Below are positions 25,596 to 39,167 of a stretch of DNA of 64,000 bases, one piece after another. The stretch lies in contig OZ037771.1 in the NCBI GenBank assembly GCA_964035545.1, positions 1,116,001 to 1,180,000 of the forward strand, written 5' to 3'. This DNA is from Bugula neritina (Eukaryota > Bryozoa > Gymnolaemata > Cheilostomatida > Bugulidae). Position 1 is the stretch's first letter; each line of letters starts with the position of its first letter. The notes beneath the pieces are model-generated. The model worked only from the letters and a program-made list of their open reading frames with translations. It was not told where the DNA came from and did not search any database. The position numbers and the translations under genes were made by a program.

Positions 25596-28500
25596 ATGAA
25601 TATGATGTTTCAACTTTGTATGATGGTTGTTACGTTCCTAGAAATGTGTGGCAGTAGTACAATTGATAAAAATAACAGCCAAGGTACAGTGACTATTTTT
25701 AATTTTGAGAATGTTGATCATCCATTAATTTTCAATAATTAAAAGACTATAAGTATAAATTTAGTATAGTTATAGCCATAGATCAATCTAAATAGTATAA
25801 CTAACTTTAAGTGACCAAACTATAACTATCAATCTTACCTGCTTGCTAAGTACCGAACATGTCAGGCACCCATGCAGGACGGATCAATCAATTGTTTGAT
25901 TCTAGTTTCAATTGAGTTGAAGAATTCTGAACTTAGTTTGAAAATTATACAAAGTAGTATAACTTTACAAAAGATTCTAGAAAAGAAACAATTCTATGAA
26001 CACTGTAGTTAGGTATAAAACATATTATGATGAAGTTTAGGAATGAATGAAGCTGACAAAATAGTACATTGCAACAATCTCTTAGAGATCAATTTCTCAT
26101 GGAAAGTTCAACTCCAAGTTTTACAAGAAGAATTATTCTGTATTTTATGAAACCGTTTTAGACACCCTGTTGCTACAAGCACTTTACAATTCAGGTAAAA
26201 GCTAACAGTATATTACAATTCAGGTAAAAGCTAACAGTACTTCTGGTAACAAAAACTAATATAACATTTGCCACTATTTAGAGTTGCCTGAGAACACAAA
26301 CAGAACCAAGAGATCTGTGATCAAAGCTGAATCCTTTGACAGAAGTTCTGAATCCAGTTGTAGAATGCACTTGAATACTATTGCAGGCATGTGACCATAG
26401 TTACCATATGGTTACCATAGTTACCATATGGTTACCATATCAAATTTATTATGCAATCTATAAACAACTTAGTTATATAATGAATAGATGTGTAGAATCT
26501 TAAAGTTAAAAACCCGGAAATGGTAGCAAAAGTTGCCCATTGTTTGATTCTGGTGACATTATGAGTCTATGAATTTATTACCCAGGATCACAGCGAGAAG
26601 GAAGGCAGGTTATCTTCGCCAACAGGGGAGATCAAGTTATTCTAGGCTGTCCAATATGTGACGAGAATATTCGCTATTCTAAGTGGTATAAAGTTGCAAA
26701 GAAGCATGCTATAGAGAAAGGCGTGAGTTACGCTAACCTCTACGTGAGTATACTTGTTGGCAGAGTTCTATAAGCATAGTGCAATGTAGTGTAGTGTAGT
26801 GTATTATATATAGTGCAATGCAGTGTCCATATAACGTGTTATATACTTTCCAATCACAGCAACATGCTGAAGAACTTGACATAGACACTGATAGGAGGGC
26901 GAGTCTGAATGGGCTGCATCTGAACGAAAACTTTGAACTCGTCATTCAGTCAGTGACCGGCAGCGACGCAGGTAACGGCAGCTAAGCTATTCAACAGAAT
27001 TTCTTGCTCTGTATGCACATCATTACAATGCAAAGTTGATGCAATGCATGTATGTAACAAGTATGTAACATATAATATGTAACATGTATGTAACAAGTAT
27101 GTAACATATAATATGTAGATAATCTTTGAGTAGTCAGAAATAATATGCCTTTAGTCTATGTTTTGTACTTCTATAATTTATATTTCTTTGATAATACCTC
27201 TATAATACTTTTACCTGCTAATACCTTTATAATACTTTTACCTGCTAATACTTCTATAATACTTTTACCTGGTAATACCTCTATACTACTTTTACCTGCT
27301 AATATCTCTATAATACTTTACCTGCTAATACCTCTATAATACTTTACCTGCTAATACCTCTATAATACTTTTACCTGCTAATACCTCTATAATATTTTTA
27401 CCTGCTAATACCTCTATACTACTTTTACCTTCTAGGATTGCTATATCTACAAGCATATAAATAGATAGATAGATACATATTATATAATAGATAATGTAAT
27501 ATATTGTGTTTTATATTCAAACAGGTCAGTACTTTTGCCAACAATACATACGAAATACGCAAGAAATATATCAACAAGTTCAAGCTTCATGCTTCCCATC
27601 AACAAATGCACAGACTTGTAGAGGTGAGGCTAACTTTTGTATGTCAATCTATGACATTGACTCTGCAGATTGTATTAGAACATGTTACTAAGTTATGCTG
27701 TTGTACCACACTAATTATACTACAGACAACAATGAGTTAAGTACCAGGTGAGGTATATACATAATATTACTAGTATGGCCAGTGGCTGGTAGAGGTACAT
27801 TGTGTGGCCAGATAGTAACAACTTGACAAACACAAATCAGCAAGTAAATGGTACTATTTTTATAGATTCTCCCTAGAATGATGTAAATTTTGCATCATAT
27901 TTTGATTTACTGTACACTAGAATGTAGAATGAACATTCACATCACATATAATATGTCTTCATAATTCATATACCATGCATATGCCTACATAATACTTCTT
28001 CATAATATACTAACATGATGTTGCCTCTCTGATGTCTACTGCAGAAAAGCTCCGTGACTTAGAGCTCAATTTAAGCAAACGCCCTCTCTCCTCCACCAGT
28101 CTAAACAGCTTCACTCTGATTTACCTGCTGGAGGTGTACCTTCCATCACCTGTGGTTGTAAAGGTACGTGCCTGGCTAGTCCGTCACATGACATGTACGT
28201 GATATAGGTACTGAACTGTTGTTACTAATACTGTCACACTGTCACACTCTGCTGTCACACTCTGCTGTCACACTCTGCTGTCACACTCTGCTGTCACACT
28301 CTGCTGTCACACTCTGCTGTCACCCTCTGCTGTCACACTATGCTGTCACACTCTGCTGCCACACTCTGCTGTCACCCTCTGCTGTCAAACTGTCACTGCT
28401 ACAGCTACCATTGCCTTCTCTCACGCTTAGAATTGGTCAGCCATGTTGGAAGGAGACAACACTTTGCTACCAATGTCATGTTTGATGTTGCAGGTGAGTA

Positions 28501-31500
28501 CATACGGTGGTGCGGTACGGCCCCACCTGACGGAGCTGCCAGACTACAAGCTGGTGGGATACTCTCATTGGGCTAGCTGGTCTCCCTGTAACTCTAGCTG
28601 CAATGCTCCAGGCTACAGAAGAAGACACGGTACGAGAGTTGTGCTCTCAGTCTAACTTCCTGTCCTCTATGTTTCCTCTACCCATTCTATTATTAAATAT
28701 TAGCTGTCATAGTTGTATAAGGTAATGCTTCCTATTTCTCCCGAAAAAGTTGGCCTCCAACTGTAGACTGGGGTCCATGTGGTAGAGTGAGCCCTCATCA
28801 ACTTTCTAAAGGTTGGGTTGATGCACTTTGATCTAGTTTCACTGATATAATATTATACCTGCTATATACTTGGGAAAGTTATGTGCATGTCATAGGAAGG
28901 TGTTATGTGCCTGTCTTAGGGAGGTGTTATGTGAAAAGCTTAGAGAACGAGCAACCGAGGCCACAGATTCTTCGAGACGTGATCGCCATATCTGGGCAGC
29001 GTCTGCTGCCGTGTCACAGCACTCTCTTCCAGTTTGCGAATCCAGTTTTCAGTCTGCCCGAAGAAGAAGAGATATCCAGGTGTGTTCGCGAGTGCAGACT
29101 GGAAGGTAAGTCCACTTCAGAGCATGTGACTGTCACAACTCAGGCTTCACAACTCGAACTTTGAAAGATAATGAAAATTAATTTGCCATCACTGGCAGCT
29201 GTAGGCAGATCAACATACTTTTAGCTCTTCATACAACTAAAAAATGTATCGTTTTTGTTTAAATATCAAATAAATTGAATAATTGGACTATTTAAAAGAA
29301 GTTATCTTTAAAAACTATTATAGACTCTACAATATTAAATTACGTATATATTAGGTCATGAGTTTATAGAGTTGTCTGCCCATATGCAGATGAAATAGCA
29401 GCTGTGCATGGGGCACAATAGAAGTTTGCTAGTCATATTAAGCATTATTATATTTCATACATGTAAACTTGAACAAAACCTCACGCTATGAGAATCATTA
29501 CCTGGTCTGTGCAGCCTCCACCCTACCTTCAACTACTGAGAGGTTTGAAGTATTTGGGGCTACAACAGAGAGTATCCTTATCAAGCACACACTCTACCCT
29601 AAGGTTGGAGCCAGGCTGGTCTTGAGGTGTTACGGAGCCCAACTGAACCGCACAGTTAGGTGGTTCAACGGCACTAAACTAATACTGTGAGTACTAGCTA
29701 GTACTAAACTAATACTGTGAGTACTGGCTAGTACTAAACTGGTACTGTGAGTACTAGCTAGTACTAAACTAATACTGTGAGTACTAGCTAGTACTAAACT
29801 AATACTGTGAGTACTAGCTACTACTAAACTAATATTGTGAGTACTGGCTAGTACTAAACTAATACTGTGAGTACTGGCTAGTACTAAACTAATACTGTGA
29901 GTACTAGCTAGTACTAAACTGGTACTGTGAGTACTAGCTAGTACTACTACTAAACTAGCACTGCAAAATAAGAATGAAATGTGTTCAATAGATAGCTAAA
30001 CCTTGATAGCTGAGATCCACAAGCTCTGCTAAACAGCTGCCATTAGGCATATACTTTTCTTTTAAAAATAGATGAGTATTAGGCAGGTTTTAAGTGCATG
30101 TGCTAAGTTGATGTGTGCTAGAACTGTACTAGATAAGAGCTAGGTAAATGCGAGTTTTGTTTTGGAATTGATAAAAGCATTTCTTTACAAGTGACTTTTA
30201 ATATTATCTCTGAAAAATCCAATTTCAGTATTTTTGTGAACGATGATCAATAAGTAGATCACAAGAAAATTGGTAGTGTAGAACTTTGACACTTTAAATA
30301 AGCTTGCATTGTGTCCTTAAAGAATCACTACCTACCTGCTTGTTTTAGAGTTGATGTTTTCGGTGAAGATGAGACCAGAAATGCCGAAGACGACGCCGCA
30401 TCATCAAACCAAACGGCAACCAATACGAGCAGACGAGTTGAGATCTCTAAGACGGGAGAGCTAATTATTGACCCAGTAACTAACTATGATAACCAAAGAT
30501 TCGCCTGTTGGGTTGCCAGGAAAAATACAGTAGCATACGTTTTAGGTGAGGCGTAGGTGCTATGGCCAAGTTGGCTATAATCCAACACACAATGAACTTC
30601 TTTGTGTAGTTATTGTATACTGCCTGTCCAACTGGTAGTTTCTACAGTTAATAATAGGTCAGCTGGGCTGACTTGAATTTATTTAGATCTAAAGATGACA
30701 TCATGCAATACTCAACACTTACTTAAAATCAAACTGTAACTCCCCTAGCATCTTTGCAATTATTATAAGTACCATTAAACACAACCGCTGCTACCTTCAT
30801 ATTTATGTTTAACAAGCAAGACAAAACACACGGTCCATTGTGTGCTGAATTGATCCATACTACCCCTTTCAATTGTTCAGCCGCATGCATCAGATGCGTA
30901 GCAAGCAGAATATATATAAACTTCACTGAAATTGCGTTTGATTGTGTATAACAGTAAAATTATTGCAGTTCCTAGTGTATTACATTCAATTTTTGCATTT
31001 GTTTTTATAAACTGCAGTAAAATTGTTGCATTTATTAGTGTACTACAGTAATCTTTACCACAGTCAGGAAGAAAAGCTTTTGACTGAATGGGATAGTGTC
31101 TGGTAGTGTGAGTTTTAAATCTCTATTCAGTTTAAAATCTTTGTTATTGCAGACATAGATGGAATAAAAACTATAGAATACGGACAGTATTTGCTCTATG
31201 CAAAATACATGCTAATCTTTCAAGGTGTCTTTTTCCTAGTCTTCTGCATATATTTAATTATCCAACACATTTGGTTTAAAAGGCATCAACCCCAGGTGAG
31301 TTTAGCTGTTTTAAATAATTGTGTAAAGAGCATTGTCTTATAAATTATACAATATTATTGTATATATAAGATAACAGGATATACATAAATTCAGTAATTA
31401 TGTAAATAAATAATATTCTTAGTTGAAACATGGTGCCCTAGAGGTTCAGGCACACTGCTTACTTGTTTTGGGGGTATTGAGTTGTATTTATTTAGTAGTA

Positions 31501-31939
31501 ATACCATGCTTAATAATTTAATTGATAAATTTATTAACTATAATTTGTATTTAATAAACCATTACATGAAATATCCAATTGATGTGTCGAACAGACAGAC
31601 GAAGAGAGAGAAGGAGAGTATTACGCTGTGGACTATGAGAAGTATGGGTACTATACTGATGACTATTACGCCCAGGATTACTACTACAACGGGAACTACT
31701 ACGACTACAGTGATGGGCAGTACGAGGGAGACAACTACTATAACACCGACTACGCGTACAGCTATGATGACTCAGCTGCAGAAGAGAGGAAGAGGAAACT
31801 GGCTGCTCCGGGCAGACGAATCCCGACTTTGCTGAGATATGAGAGACTTGTGTTGGGCGAGAACAGCAACCCAACCAAGTTGAGTGAAACACCTCTGAAA
31901 ACCAAAATAAAGGTTAAAAGTAAAGCAAAGAATAGCTAA
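25596..31939 (+). CDS. FAM187-like type I membrane protein with two Ig domains and a tyrosine-rich tail
   Basis: Exons: 25596-25683, 26586-26743, 26860-26971, 27525-27623, 28045-28163, 28494-28629, 28920-29105, 29443-29686, 30349-30545, 31153-31295, 31595-31939. Total 1827 nt, 608 aa, all phases consistent. Signal peptide about 1-20. First V-type Ig: C51, W63, YFC ending at C124. Linker with a TSP1-like WASWSPCNSSC and paired cysteines (RCYV, CVREC). Second Ig: C362, W373, FACW with C434. Membrane segment about 463-485. The order Ig, W-x2-W-x2-C linker, cysteine pair, Ig, TM near the C-terminus is that of FAM187A/B; human FAM187A is about 413 aa with a very short tail. Here the 114-residue cytoplasmic tail is acidic with about 20 tyrosines in 52 residues. 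The start of exon 8 (29443) has a weak pyrimidine tract. Ligand unknown. Confidence 0.85.
26395..26440. repeat. Short palindromic repeat GTTACCATATGGTTACCAT
   Basis: Tandem copies of gttaccatatg in intron 1 of the FAM187-like gene; each unit is close to self-complementary around CATATG. Confidence 0.7.
27186..27440. repeat. 27-bp minisatellite in FAM187-like intron 3
   Basis: About nine copies of a unit containing aatacctctataatactttt, ending about 85 bp before exon 4. Confidence 0.92.
28226..28388. repeat. 13-bp minisatellite in FAM187-like intron 5
   Basis: About 12 copies of cacactctgctgt in the intron between exons 5 and 6. Confidence 0.93.
29672..29950. repeat. 30-bp minisatellite, about 9 copies, duplicating the exon 8 donor
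   Basis: The exon end ACTAAACTAATACT and the following GTGAGTACTAGCTA are repeated as a block. Each unit contains an intact donor GTGAGT. Use of any later donor keeps frame length (30 nt) but reads CTG TGA at once, so only the first is productive. Confidence 0.95.
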
Positions 31940-33327
31940 TAGGCCTGAAGCTTAGCCTGGGGTGCAGCCCGAGGTATAGATAAAGACCTGAGATGTAGTC
32001 TGAGGCACAGACCCGCATGAGGTGTGGCCTGAGATGTTATAGACCTGTGGTAAAGATACACCTTTCAAGATAATCAAAATAAACATGGCCTATATTAGAC
32101 ACACAACTATAGTATTCTTAGAGGTAGTTGTGTTTATAATTTTATATGATTGACTATAATATAATACATTCCATCATACATCTACTCTGTCAGTTTATGA
32201 AATATATGTTATGATGAAATAAAGATTTATTCTACATAATGTAACACAACTACTATGTAGAAAATAATTCAAATAAGTACAGCACAAAGTTTGATGTTTA
32301 TTAAAGCATTCAACCATTGGTGGAAAGATCTTCTACATGTATATACAATAATTTTAATAAAGTTTAAAGAAACGTATAGCATTTTTCTAACATTTAGTAT
32401 TGTATTGATTGCATTTTTCAACAATCTAACATTTTGATTAAAAAATATGTACAAAAAACAAACAGTTTGGTAATTTTAGCACCATTTGTAAAATATATAC
32501 ATATACAAGTAATGATTTAGTCAGTGTCAAACAACATGAGCTAAAATCTCTGTGTTCCTGATGGATGAGATATATAAAGGTATACTATCGTATGATAATA
32601 ATGTATTTACATGATGTATTACATAATATATTAGTATATTTACAGATATTTGGTGAGAGTGTAGGTTAATTTTCCTAAAGCTGCCTATTTTCTAACTGTT
32701 TGCTTGATGAGAAGTTAATAGAGCTCACTAGTCTAGCAGTAAATATCACTTGTTACGCACTAACAGATAATTATTAATTGTTTATAATTAATTCTTTGAA
32801 TTAAAGCATTAGTTTGTCTCAATTGAGAAACTCAAATGATAAATTTTCACTAAAAAAGAAAATAAAAAGTCTAAAATATCTCTTTTGGCAGTCAAACCTT
32901 CTTGTATACTAAGCGGTGTTCTAGTAACTTTTGACTCGTTGCTCTGAAGTAACTAATAAACTTGACTTTCAGCTCAGTAACTTGACCTCACGATAAATTT
33001 CTAATCTAGGGGTTTTGTACACCCCCACCCCTTCCCAATCACTACTCAGATCCTTGAAACAGGCCTATTGAATGACTCACGATAAAATAAGTCACCAGTC
33101 CGCCATTTCCTCTAAACATCGTCTGAAGTTCCTTTCAACAGCATCTTTTGGAAGTTATCTGTCCCACAATATCTGTGATACCATGCGATGTACCTGTAAC
33201 ATAATAAATATAAATTCATTGAACCATTTTGAAAAAAAAGAGAAAAACTTAAAATAACATTTGCAGATCATCATGTAATAAAAGTATAGCCAGATAGCCA
33301 TAGTACCTGTAGTTGTTTGTGTCCAGT
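31940..33327. other. Convergent intergenic region
   Basis: Holds plus-strand AATAAA at about 32078-32083 and 32217-32222 for the FAM187-like gene and a minus-strand AATAAA (tttatt at 32297-32302) that could serve the zinc-finger gene. No gene was seen between. Confidence 0.6.
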
Positions 33328-35956
33328 CTACAGATCTGGGTGGGTCTTCAGATGCACCGTGTAGCTACTCTTGTACATTGTATTAAAAAGACATTTTGAG
33401 CAAACATACATCTGCCTCCCTCTGGAATGTAGACGGATGTGTTTAGGCATGCTGCTTGGATTGGCTGATCGGAATGGACATATCGGACATTGGTAAGGCT
33501 TTTCTCCAGTGTGACTTCTCAGGTGTATCTTGAAGTTGTCTGCTCGTACAACCTGAACATACCGGTGCCGGCTCATATAGGTATAGACACCTCAAGTGAT
33601 TGTATTTGTTAAATAGCAAATGAGTTTGTACCACAAGTTTACATTTAACCCAAAAAATCTTTAAATTGAAGTCAATTCCAAGTTTTTAATTATCATGATT
33701 GATATTGTGCGCTGTAAATGTATAAATTATAAGAGATGTCAAACCTTTGAGCATACGTGGCATTTGATTGGTCGCTTGGAAGGAAATATGGAAATGACAT
33801 CATCTGGCGTGCATGCATTTACACCTTTAGACGAATACCCAGCTTTACTTTTGCTTCCTTTAAAGCAGTGACTTGTATCTCTGTGTTTTATTTGTTTCTA
33901 TCCAATTGAACCAAAAGTACAACAAGTTTACTAATCCTTCTACATATCTAATCTATGAAACTTACACATCATATGGTACACTATCCGAACTGTAGTAGTA
34001 TACATATTATATGGTACACTATCCTAACTGTAGTAGTATACATATTATATGGTACACTATCCTAACTGTAGTAGTATACATATTATCTGGTACACTATCC
34101 TAACTGTAGTAGTATACATATTATATGGTACACTATCCAAACTGTAGTAGTATACATATTATATGGTACACTATCCTAACTGTAGTAGTATACATATTAT
34201 ATGGTACACTATCCTAACTGTAATAGTATACACATCATATGGTACACTATCCAAACTGTAGTAGTATACATATTATATGGTACACTATCCTAACTGTAGT
34301 AGTATACATATTATATGGTACACTATCCAAACTGTAGTAGTATACATATTATATGGTACACTATCCTAACTGTAGTAGTATACATATTATATGGCACACT
34401 ATCCAAACTGTAGTAGTATACATATCATATGGTACACTATCCTAACTGTAGTAGTATACATATTATATGGTACACTATCCAAACTGTAGTAGTATACATA
34501 TTATATGGTACACTATCCTAACTGTAGTAGTATACATATTATATGGTACACTATCCAAACTGTAGTAGTATACAGATTAGACCTAAAAGCGTGACTTAGT
34601 GTATACAACGTACCTTTAGATTGGGAGATGTTTGCTGTAAGATTATAGGTCTAGTAGAGAGATTCAGAGGTGCTGCCTGAGAGGTGCATTCGCTGCTGAC
34701 AAGAAAAATAATGTAAACAAGTATGCTTGGGTTGTGGAGGATGCGAATATTGTTCTGTAATAAACATATAGACAGCTCTGTTATTATATTATTATTATAT
34801 TATTAATCATATTATTGTATTATTATATTATTAAATTCTTATATTGCCTATAGTGCTACTGTATTAATATATTATTATAGTATTCTTCTATCATATTATT
34901 GTATTATTATATTATTGTATTATATTGTTATTTTATCCTAGAATTACAATACAACTTTTACTCACTTGTCTATAGCGTAGGTGTAAGCCTGTCTCTTGAC
35001 TCTCTCTATGCTATGTACAGAGTCGATGTGTGACTGTCAACAGAATAGATGGAGATATGAGTACTAAAGCACCTTCTGCGTCTGCTTGTATTATACTCAT
35101 AGTTACTTGAGCTCTAGTCTTGTTATTTAAACAAACAGTTATCATAATTGAGAAGAAGCAGCAACACAGCTTAGTGTAGTAGTAGTAGTGCTCACCTCTG
35201 GGTCTGTCTCAGAGACCAGGCTGCTCTTTAGTGACAAATCAATGGCCGCCATATTGGGTAGGAGAGAGTTACAATCGTCATCTGACACACTTTTCACTCT
35301 CACCTGCATTGAGTGAAAGAAACACCCAACTTGGTTTTGTAAGATTTATAATAAAATCACCTTGGAAAATACGTAAGCACTTAAAAATTATACTTTATAC
35401 ATAATAAAACATGCAATTATATATTATATAATATATGAAATTTATAAATTATACAGTTATATATTATACAATTGTGTAATATACATTTAGAAATTATACA
35501 TACAATTACACAATCTGCCTCATACAAGTATACTCTGTAGAAGTTTTATTGGAAGTGACTGTAGAGATTACAGATGACGCTGTGATTTTATTTCACCAGC
35601 TCCTTACCTACCGAAGAATTGAAGGATATTGGTTCGGTAGACGCTGCAACAGGAGATGGAATAAATGACGTGATAGGTAAGCTATGCTGGTGGACAGTTT
35701 GGTGAGGAGGAAATGAGTCAGAAGCATACGTTGAGTTTGCAGACTGGGTCAACGGGGTCAGTAGAACATTTCTCATACAGACCACCAGCTCCTCTACTGC
35801 TAGCACAGCACTGACTATAGTCTGTATATGTCTGGTCTGCATTGCCTCTATTAGCAGTATGCTGTCGCTTTCAGCCAATAGTTGTCTTCCACTGATTCCG
35901 TCAGCCAACGGCTGTTGTCTACAGTTTTCATAGCTTATTAGGTGTCTTCCATTCAT
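33328..35956 (-). CDS. C2H2 zinc-finger protein with CtBP-type motifs (candidate repressor)
   Basis: Exons right to left: 35988-35612 (start ATG 35956), 35303-35196, 35033-34966, 34695-34614, 33897-33745, 33552-33328; 326 aa, phases consistent when exon 1 uses donor TCG/GTAGGT rather than the GTAAGG five bases on. Three C-terminal fingers: residues 247-266 (C247, C250, H262, H266, with 11 instead of the usual 12 residues between C250 and H262), 274-294 (C274, C277, H290, H294), 303-323 (C303, C306, H319, H323), linker HTGEKPYQC between the first two. AAIDLSLK (134-141) and APLNLSTR (182-189) match the PxDLS-type peptides that bind CtBP. The fingers imply DNA binding; repression is inferred. 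The exon 33897-33745 has a weak donor (GTTTGA) but is needed to complete finger 1. Family member not identified. Confidence 0.75.
33955..34577. repeat. 38-bp minisatellite, about 16 copies
   Basis: Unit contains cctaactgtagtagtataca and tattatatggtacactat. It fills the intron between the two central exons of the zinc-finger gene. Two versions (cctaact and ccaaact) alternate in parts of the array, suggesting higher-order duplication. Confidence 0.95.
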
Positions 35957-38407
35957 ATCGGCAATGCTTTTGCTTCTGGGTAGGCCAACTAAAAAAACAT
36001 ATAATGGGTTGTTGATCTATAAACAGGAGCTGCGGTAGAAGAATAAACTTGTTAAAATAAATGTTAGGGGGGGGGGAGGGGGTGAAAGTCTAGGGCGGGT
36101 CTTTACTAAAACATTAATTTCATGTCTTTTTATGGCTCAAACTTTGCATGCTCAAGTGACCAGTTCTAACGATGGTTGGTGATGTCACAAAGTGAACCAA
36201 TTTCATTGCAAATTAAATAAGAATTTCACAGGCATGAATTTATTACATCTCCAGTCAAAGTGTTACTGTAAATAATGGCCAGCAGACTGCTTTGCTGGTG
36301 GTGAGAGAGAGGTAACACTGTCATATAATCATACTCTGATGGCTTGTCATCTGCATATAGAAATAACTCATCCAGGCAAACCGCATGTCAAGAAATAGCT
36401 GCAGTAGCTCACTGATGATGCAAACAAATTCCTATCATCTATTAATATTCCAGAAGAAAACCTAGGATTGGAAATTAATTTGCATAAATGTCAGTGAGAG
36501 AATAATATGTGGTATAAAACAGATTGCTAAAATTGGTTTGACAGGGAGGGGGTTTGAGTTGACAGGTCCATATGTTTCAAGACAAATGACACCATAGCCC
36601 CAGTGTATAGTATCATATTGGATATATAGTGCAACTATACATTGCTTATATAATACAAATGTCTATAGTTGTTCTACATATCTCGTATTATGGAGGACTT
36701 ATTTTATATACTTTATCATTAACGTAAATTCTGCCCATTTAAAACTTTGTATTAGCCAAATTGGTTTGGCTGTTATATGTCATCACCATTATAGAAATAC
36801 TCCACAGCAATGCATTTTTAATCCACATGCTGTTTTGTGATGCAGACTAAATAGTGGAGTTTACCATGGCAACAACCTTATCGCCTACGGTTACTTGACT
36901 CCATATTCTTTACACTTAAATGAAGCACAGAGTTGTGGTGAATAAATGACTGCAGATTAATTATACTACACTGAGCTACTTAATTATGCTACCAGAGGAC
37001 AGCCTATCGGTTGTCACGTGGTCACTGGGCAAGGGCTGAGCACAGGCTGTCAGTGAGGGCACGTATGAGAAGTAGAGCATGGTATGAAAGTAGGACATTC
37101 TAGGTTTAGTAAGTATCACTCACTGCTGGAACCAGTTTTGTGATGTATATATGTGATATAAGGTATATACTGAGTCACACCAGCATTATATATATATTAT
37201 ATAGCAATGTATAGAGTGTTCAGTCCAAATATGAAACAATACACTGTTATTATTAGATGTGCTCCCAAACTGAAGTTTGAATTGACTTTTAAATATTAAT
37301 ATCTGAAATTTAGACTAGAATTTTTGTACATCAGTTTAGGTTTTGGGCAACAGTTGACCTCCGAACCTTCAACTAATCAGTTTTTTAATAAATAATGTAT
37401 GATGTTTTGTAGTATATAGTATGTCTAGCAGTTGTACTGCACCTAGTATGGAGCAGTGTAGACAGTGTAGATATCAAGACATTTAGATAAAAGGTCAAGC
37501 CTTGCAAACAATAGTTCCAGTTCTGCCAGCTGCAGACCTAAGTTGGGGGAGTGCCTTAGACCCACCACCATCTAGTGTCTGGAGCACAGTCTACAGGACA
37601 GTCACCATGCCAATTGACCTGGAAATAGCAACAGCACGGCTGGTTGGAATAACTAAAGTAGAATTCAAGCTCATTGGCATTAAATCCAAGATTAGCATGG
37701 GCAATAAATCATCCAGTGCCAAGAAATAACTCCACGTTAAGGTTCACTGGTCTCAATCCAACTACGATAAATTTTAATACATTATTTCATAGAACAATTT
37801 ATTTCAGTTTGTCGGACCCCTCCCTCCCTCCCTCCCTCTTATCCAGAGGATTGCCAGCTAGACAACCAATCATATTTAACAGTCTCTGACACATTGTGAT
37901 AAATGGTATAGGTTTAAGGACTAAAATTGAAGGCAAGGCTGTTTAAAACTAGAAAATATTTTAGCTTACATAAGTTGGCACATGTAGCACATGCGCACTG
38001 CAGTACACTTGATGCTGGCACTTGGTATTGTTAGTACAAGTGCTTAGATTCGAACTGCCAACTGCAGTACGTCTTTCTCCTTCATCAGCTGATACAGTTC
38101 TAAAGATATATTTATAAGCACTACATCAACACAGCAGATTACCTTAGCTTTGTGTGCTGCACCATACCTATGCCAACTAGGCAAGTCATGCTGCCTAATA
38201 AAAGTAGCAGTTTGTGTATTTTTTCAATTACTCCTTCCTCAAGAACTTAAGGCAGCTTTGTTACAACATGACATATTTACATAATGCTGTGTTAACAATT
38301 CTCAGGAAATGAAAGTGGGTAGCTATGGCTATACCATTGCAAAATTATCTCAAGCATCAGCTATGTTCAATAAAAAAGTTTTGTTTCTAGAACAGATTAT
38401 TATTGAA

Positions 38408-38605
38408 GCAGCAGTAGTCTAGAGGTTAGAGCACTGATTTAGTAACCTCAAGGTCAGCCGTTTCAATCTGAGTAAAGGCCACTGGTGTTACTAGGAAAAA
38501 CATCCGGTCATAATTGCTCTTGTGCCAAAATAGAAAACAGGTTATTGCCTGGTTAAAAGACCCTTTCCATCCGGGTTCTCACAGGAATGACGGCTATAAT
38601 TCCAC
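38408..38605 (+). mobile_element. tRNA-derived SINE, copy 1
   Basis: Internal pol III promoter: A box in TAGTCTAGAGGTTAGAGC, degenerate B box in GTTTCAATCTG. The body continues AAGGCCACTGGTGTTACTAGG, then GACCCT and GGGTTCTCACAGG. It matches the copy at 43165-43372 over most of its length. It lies antisense in the first intron of the zinc-finger gene. Confidence 0.8.
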
Positions 38606-39167
38606 CTAAGTTTCACCAATAGTGAAGTTTAGTTTAAGAAAGACAATGTGAAGCTCAGGTAGACAAGAGAGCTGTACTCAGCTCAGTATCTGGGTGACAT
38701 TGGCAGGGGTCAGCTGATGGTAAATCATCCATTGTCAGTTTCTGGTACAAACTATCTATCAAATGTTGATGTTCCTGTTTGTGAAGTTTTGTGGTAAAAT
38801 GCTGCAGAGTCTACTATATGAGCTGCAGCATTTATTATGAGTTTTATGGGTGCTTTAATGAGCTGAGACCTGGAAGGTTAGAGGTATCTAGGGCAAGTCT
38901 TGTCTGTTGATTAACCTTGAATTGATGACTAGTAGATCATTATTTCTAGAAATTCTCTACTGAAAAACCAGTGTTTCAACTAAAATTTAGTTCTTATAAC
39001 TAAACATCAATTTAAAACATTGTGAAAACAACTGTTCTTAGAAGTATAGTCAGACTTAATATTAGGAAACATATTTACGGGCCTCTCCCTAGTTCCCCGA
39101 CTCTAAAATGTAGTAACCACATTCTAAACCCAAATATTCTTTGAACTGTGAGAAACTCTGATAGAAA

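Noticed and set aside
35601-35611. Donor GTAAGG after GTAG in the zinc-finger gene
   Set aside because: It would leave one extra base and put stops in the next exon; GTAGGT immediately upstream keeps the frame.
37502-37729. 75-codon plus-strand ORF in the first intron of the zinc-finger gene
   Set aside because: No upstream promoter or splice pattern and no recognisable family; kept only as a note.
38408-38480. Functional tRNA gene
   Set aside because: A and B boxes are present but the cloverleaf is not kept and the sequence continues into a SINE body shared with another copy.
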